Positions 61,115-64,000 of a DNA stretch of 64,000 nt are shown piece after piece. Numbering within the stretch: position 1 is the stretch's first letter; each line of letters starts with the position of its first letter. Made by a program: the position numbers and the translations under genes. The notes under the pieces were generated by a model. It saw only the letters and a list, made by a program, of their open reading frames with translations, made no database searches and was not told the DNA's origin. The stretch is taken from NCBI RefSeq assembly GCF_031157835.1, contig NZ_JAVIDR010000006.1, positions 62,001-126,000 of the forward strand, read 5' to 3'. This DNA is from Acinetobacter rudis. GTDB lineage: Bacteria; Pseudomonadota; Gammaproteobacteria; Pseudomonadales; Moraxellaceae.

Positions 61115-61930
61115 TCAAAAAATGTAGCGATCTCCTGCCAAAGTGGTACACATTGTTTTTTTTTGAAAAAATCCAAAGTGGCCTATTTGCGTCATACTTA
61201 GTTCTGCAGGTTCAACATGACGATACTGGACATCACAATTTGCATACTCACGATGCAGCATATGCACTGCGTGTTGCGGTGCAAAAAAATCGTCCTCTAT
61301 CGAATACGCTAAAATAGACTGTGTCATTTTTCGATGACCATCAAAATCATTCAAATATTGTGGGTGACGCCCCCAACTAGCCCATTGTAAAGCTACTGCT
61401 TTCGGAAGATTTTCGCCTAAACCGACTTTCTTTGATGGGAAATAACCAAATAATGGCGTTAAACCAGGAATCATTGCAAACCATAAGGTAATTAGTCTGG
61501 CTTGTTTGGACTTTGGCCAATTTTTCCAATAGCCATGCTGAGTAGCGACTGTACAAATGGCTTGAATAGATTTAATTTCTTTGACTAATCCTAAAGCTTG
61601 CCCACCAAAGCTATGGCCAAGTAAATATAAGCGTTGCTGACTAAAGTTGTGTTGGCAAAATTCTATGACAGCATTGAGGTCTTTTTCTGCCCAGTCTCGC
61701 ATATTCACCGAACAATCTTTTACATTGCCGTGCAAATTGTCCCCAATACCACTCCAATCCCATGTTAATACTGAATAACCTTGTTCTTGCATAAATCTTG
61801 CAAATGCACTGTAAAGATGTTTTTTTACACCTGTGGCAGGAGAAATTAATAATAATTTTTCACTCTCTTTTGCCGCAAAGTAACTAAGGTTAAATCGTTC
61901 TGTCCCTCGATCTATACTAAGCTGCTGCAT
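61115..61930 (-). CDS. Alpha/beta hydrolase (serine hydrolase)
   Basis: This 271-residue protein has the nucleophile elbow GHSFGG (about 105-110), the SPATGVKK oxyanion region near the N-terminus, and a C-terminal IGHFGFF segment with the catalytic His. There is no signal peptide, so it is probably a cytoplasmic esterase, lipase or thioesterase. It is transcribed away from coaBC. Substrate unknown. Confidence 0.85.
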   Translation of the reverse strand: MQQLSIDRGTERFNLSYFAAKESEKLLLISPATGVKKHLYSAFARFMQEQGYSVLTWDWSGIGDNLHGNVKDCSVNMRDWAEKDLNAVIEFCQHNFSQQRLYLLGHSFGGQALGLVKEIKSIQAICTVATQHGYWKNWPKSKQARLITLWFAMIPGLTPLFGYFPSKKVGLGENLPKAVALQWASWGRHPQYLNDFDGHRKMTQSILAYSIEDDFFAPQHAVHMLHREYANCDVQYRHVEPAELSMTQIGHFGFFQKKTMCTTLAGDRYIF

Positions 61931-62156
61931 GGTATCCCTATCTAAATGAATAAACCTTAAACAGCATAATGCTGATATAGATAGATGTATAACAATTTAA
62001 ATGAATGTATAGTTTTATTGACTTCTACTTAAAATCATTCACCTCATCATTAGGTAAACCATTAAATTCAGCCTGATAAAGCATCGTGAACACGCCCACT
62101 GCGCATTCACGTTTGCCCCTTTTAATCAAGAGGCGCAAATCAACGAATTAAGATAT

Positions 62157-63407
62157 TTACTTCACGCGAGCATCGTGAATAGCTTCAACCAGTTGTTGTG
62201 CAATTTCTTGTTTAGATGCTTTTTCCAGCTCGCGTTTCTCCATTTGATAATGCTCTGCAAAAAACACGGTCATTGCATTTTGATCTGATGCAAAGCCAAT
62301 ATCTGCACGAGATACATCATTACATGCAATCATATCTAGTTTTTTCACAACGAGTTTTTCACTTGCATAAGCTTCTACATTACGTGTTTCTGCTGCAAAA
62401 CCAACCATAAATGGACGCTTCGCCTGTCCCGCAATTGTGGCAACAATATCTGGGTTCTTCACTAACGCAACGGCCAGTTCATCACCCGATTTTTTAATTT
62501 TATGTTCTGCAACCTCTGCCACTCGATAGTCAGCAACTGCTGCTGTAGCAATAAACACGTCACAGCCACGCTCTAAACTTTGTAAGCTTTCTTCAAGCAT
62601 TTGCTGTGCAGAGGCAACATTAATACGTGCAACACCATTCGGGGTATCTAAACTCACCGGTCCAGCAATTAAGGTGACTTTCGCACCAGCAGCATAACAA
62701 GCCGCTGCAATTGAGAAGCCCATTTTGCCTGTACTATGATTAGAAATATAACGTACTGGATCTATTGCTTCTCGTGTTGGCCCTGCTGTAATCACAACAC
62801 GTTGTCCTGCAAGTAAGCCAAATTTCTCTGCAATCGCTCGCTCAGCTTGATGAAAATATAGCTTTACTTGTCGTGCAATATCTTCAGGTTCAGGCATTCG
62901 TCCTAACCCAACGTCACCACAAGCCTGTGAACCTGACTCCGGCATAATGACATGTACACCATCATCAATAAGGGTGTTTAAGTTACGCTGAGTTGCTTTT
63001 GCTGCCCACATTTGCTGATTCATTGCAGGAGCAACCCACACTGGAGCTTTGGTTGCCAGATACAAAGTACTTAATAAATCATCAGCCAAACCAGCAGAAA
63101 ATTTAGCCAAACTATCACAACTTGCAGGGGCAACCAATAATAGATCTGCCCAACGTGCTAATTCGATATGTCCCATGCCAGCTTCTGCTTCAGGGTCTAA
63201 CAGCTCGGTATGAACAGGATTCCCTGACAGTGCTTGAAAAGTAAGAGGTTGGATAAATGCCTGTGCACCATGAGTCATAACAACACGAACATTAAAGCCA
63301 TAATCTTTTAATCGACGAACCAAGATTGCACTCTTATAGGCTGCAATACCCCCAGTTACGGCGAGAAGGATATTTTTACTTGAAATCACACTCAGATCGA
63401 AGCTCAC
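62157..63407 (-). CDS. coaBC: Bifunctional phosphopantothenoylcysteine decarboxylase / phosphopantothenate-cysteine ligase
   Basis: This 416-residue enzyme performs two steps of coenzyme A synthesis. The N-terminal CoaC flavin domain (about 1-190) shows VTGGIAAYKS, the GHIELARWADLLLVAPAS His segment, AMNQQMW and the CGDVGLGRM Cys loop. The C-terminal CoaB domain (about 200-410) shows ITAGPTREAIDPVRYISN and the dimer-clamp region KKSGDELAVALVKNPDI. It begins with GTG. No partner gene is adjacent. Confidence 0.95.
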   Translation of the reverse strand: MSFDLSVISSKNILLAVTGGIAAYKSAILVRRLKDYGFNVRVVMTHGAQAFIQPLTFQALSGNPVHTELLDPEAEAGMGHIELARWADLLLVAPASCDSLAKFSAGLADDLLSTLYLATKAPVWVAPAMNQQMWAAKATQRNLNTLIDDGVHVIMPESGSQACGDVGLGRMPEPEDIARQVKLYFHQAERAIAEKFGLLAGQRVVITAGPTREAIDPVRYISNHSTGKMGFSIAAACYAAGAKVTLIAGPVSLDTPNGVARINVASAQQMLEESLQSLERGCDVFIATAAVADYRVAEVAEHKIKKSGDELAVALVKNPDIVATIAGQAKRPFMVGFAAETRNVEAYASEKLVVKKLDMIACNDVSRADIGFASDQNAMTVFFAEHYQMEKRELEKASKQEIAQQLVEAIHDARVK

Positions 63408-63651
63408 AAGCTGCTCACTTTTTCATTACAATGGCGCTCACAATAGCATTAAATATTCGCCATCCCAAGTCATTGATTAGATAAAAATACATTTAAAACA
63501 ACTCGATTAAATACTTATTTGACTCTGCAAAATATTGTTCATTCAACGCTTAGATCCAAACCAGCAAAAAACCAACTTTCGACAACTTAACGTATTGACA
63601 AGTTGCAATGAAGTACGCAAGATCAACAAAAAAATTAATGATACTTATCAC

Positions 63652-64000
63652 ATGATTGTTAGAGAAAATCGAAACGATACACTAAAATTATTATTTTCAT
63701 GGCGAGGTACTATTTTACCTAAGGTTTTACCCCCTTTGGGTATTGTAATGTTGATTTCAGCAATTGTGGGCGGTATTGAATATACCAATATATATCGTTT
63801 TCCAGAGCTTCCTCTCGTTGGATTTACACTCATTGGTGTTGTCCTTTCAATTTTTCTAGGATTTAAAAATACAGCTTGTTATGACCGCTGGTGGGAAGCA
63901 CGCAAGCTTTGGGGCAGCCTTATAGCAACAGCAAGACACTTTGACCGTAACTGCCGTATTTTCCCACAAGGCCGTCGTGAACGAATTATTCAGCACGTCA
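63652..64000 (+). CDS. Bestrophin-family membrane protein (cut by window end)
   Basis: Only the first 116 residues are present. The N-terminus MIVRENRNDTLKLLFSWRGTILPKVLPPL and LGFKNTACYDRWWEARKLWG match bacterial bestrophin/UPF0187 anion-channel proteins, which are about 300 residues long. Two membrane helices are visible. The frame runs open to the window edge. I chose this ATG because it gives the family start; the frame upstream is open but lacks a plausible start. Confidence 0.85.
   Translation, partial: MIVRENRNDTLKLLFSWRGTILPKVLPPLGIVMLISAIVGGIEYTNIYRFPELPLVGFTLIGVVLSIFLGFKNTACYDRWWEARKLWGSLIATARHFDRNCRIFPQGRRERIIQHV

Overview
The window looks like a chromosomal segment of an Acinetobacter species (Gammaproteobacteria, Moraxellaceae). 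It is AT-rich, with many A/T-ending codons. Typical Acinetobacter combinations are present: a trimeric autotransporter followed by a TpgA-like anchor protein, an mmsA/mmsB valine-catabolic cluster, and the core blocks leuS-lptE-holA, orn/rsgA and yibN-grxC-secB. I saw no rRNA, tRNA, CRISPR array, prophage or intact insertion sequence.

Layout. 0-5.2 kb: a Rid-family protein and an MFS exporter behind a SoxR/MerR-type promoter, a chromate transporter (chrA), a stand-alone EcpA-like pilin and an AraC-type regulator. 5.5-14.1 kb: a six-gene minus-strand cluster for valine/isobutyrate breakdown (3-hydroxyisobutyryl-CoA hydrolase, enoyl-CoA hydratase, acyl-CoA dehydrogenase, acyl-CoA synthetase, mmsB, mmsA) with a divergent LysR regulator. 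14.2-15.9 kb: a second LysR gene divergent from a siderophore-interacting flavin reductase with a possible Fur site. 16.0-22.1 kb: a large trimeric autotransporter adhesin with three 258-residue tandem repeats, then tpgA.

22.1-25.6 kb is a very AT-rich, decayed island. It holds an IS3-type transposase scrap, a frameshifted and internally deleted hydroxylase pseudogene resembling L-proline cis-4-hydroxylase, and an intact EamA exporter. After dusA and a secreted XAC2610-like protein comes a complete ecpABCDE pilus operon (27.8-34.2 kb, minus strand) without an ecpR regulator. 35.0-38.3 kb is ilvIHC (branched-chain amino acid synthesis), divergent from leuS-lptE-holA (38.9-43.2 kb). A macA-macB-outer-membrane-factor efflux operon and fabI follow.

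49.1-56.5 kb holds a NarL-type two-component system facing a four-gene chaperone-usher fimbrial operon (pilin, chaperone, usher, tip adhesin). The remainder is housekeeping: a YccA/BI-1 protein, orn, rsgA, a rhodanese, grxC, secB, an alpha/beta hydrolase, coaBC and the start of a bestrophin-family gene cut by the window edge.

The main theme is surface attachment: two chaperone-usher systems of different classes, an orphan pilin paralogue and a giant trimeric adhesin lie within about 53 kb. A second theme is branched-chain amino acids: valine breakdown, synthesis and leucyl-tRNA charging are all encoded here. No wholly new system stands out. The most unusual items are the decayed hydroxylase next to an intact exporter, the orphan EcpA pilin, the tandem-repeat adhesin with an intercistronic hairpin before tpgA, and a Rid protein lacking the canonical arginine under a SoxR-like promoter.
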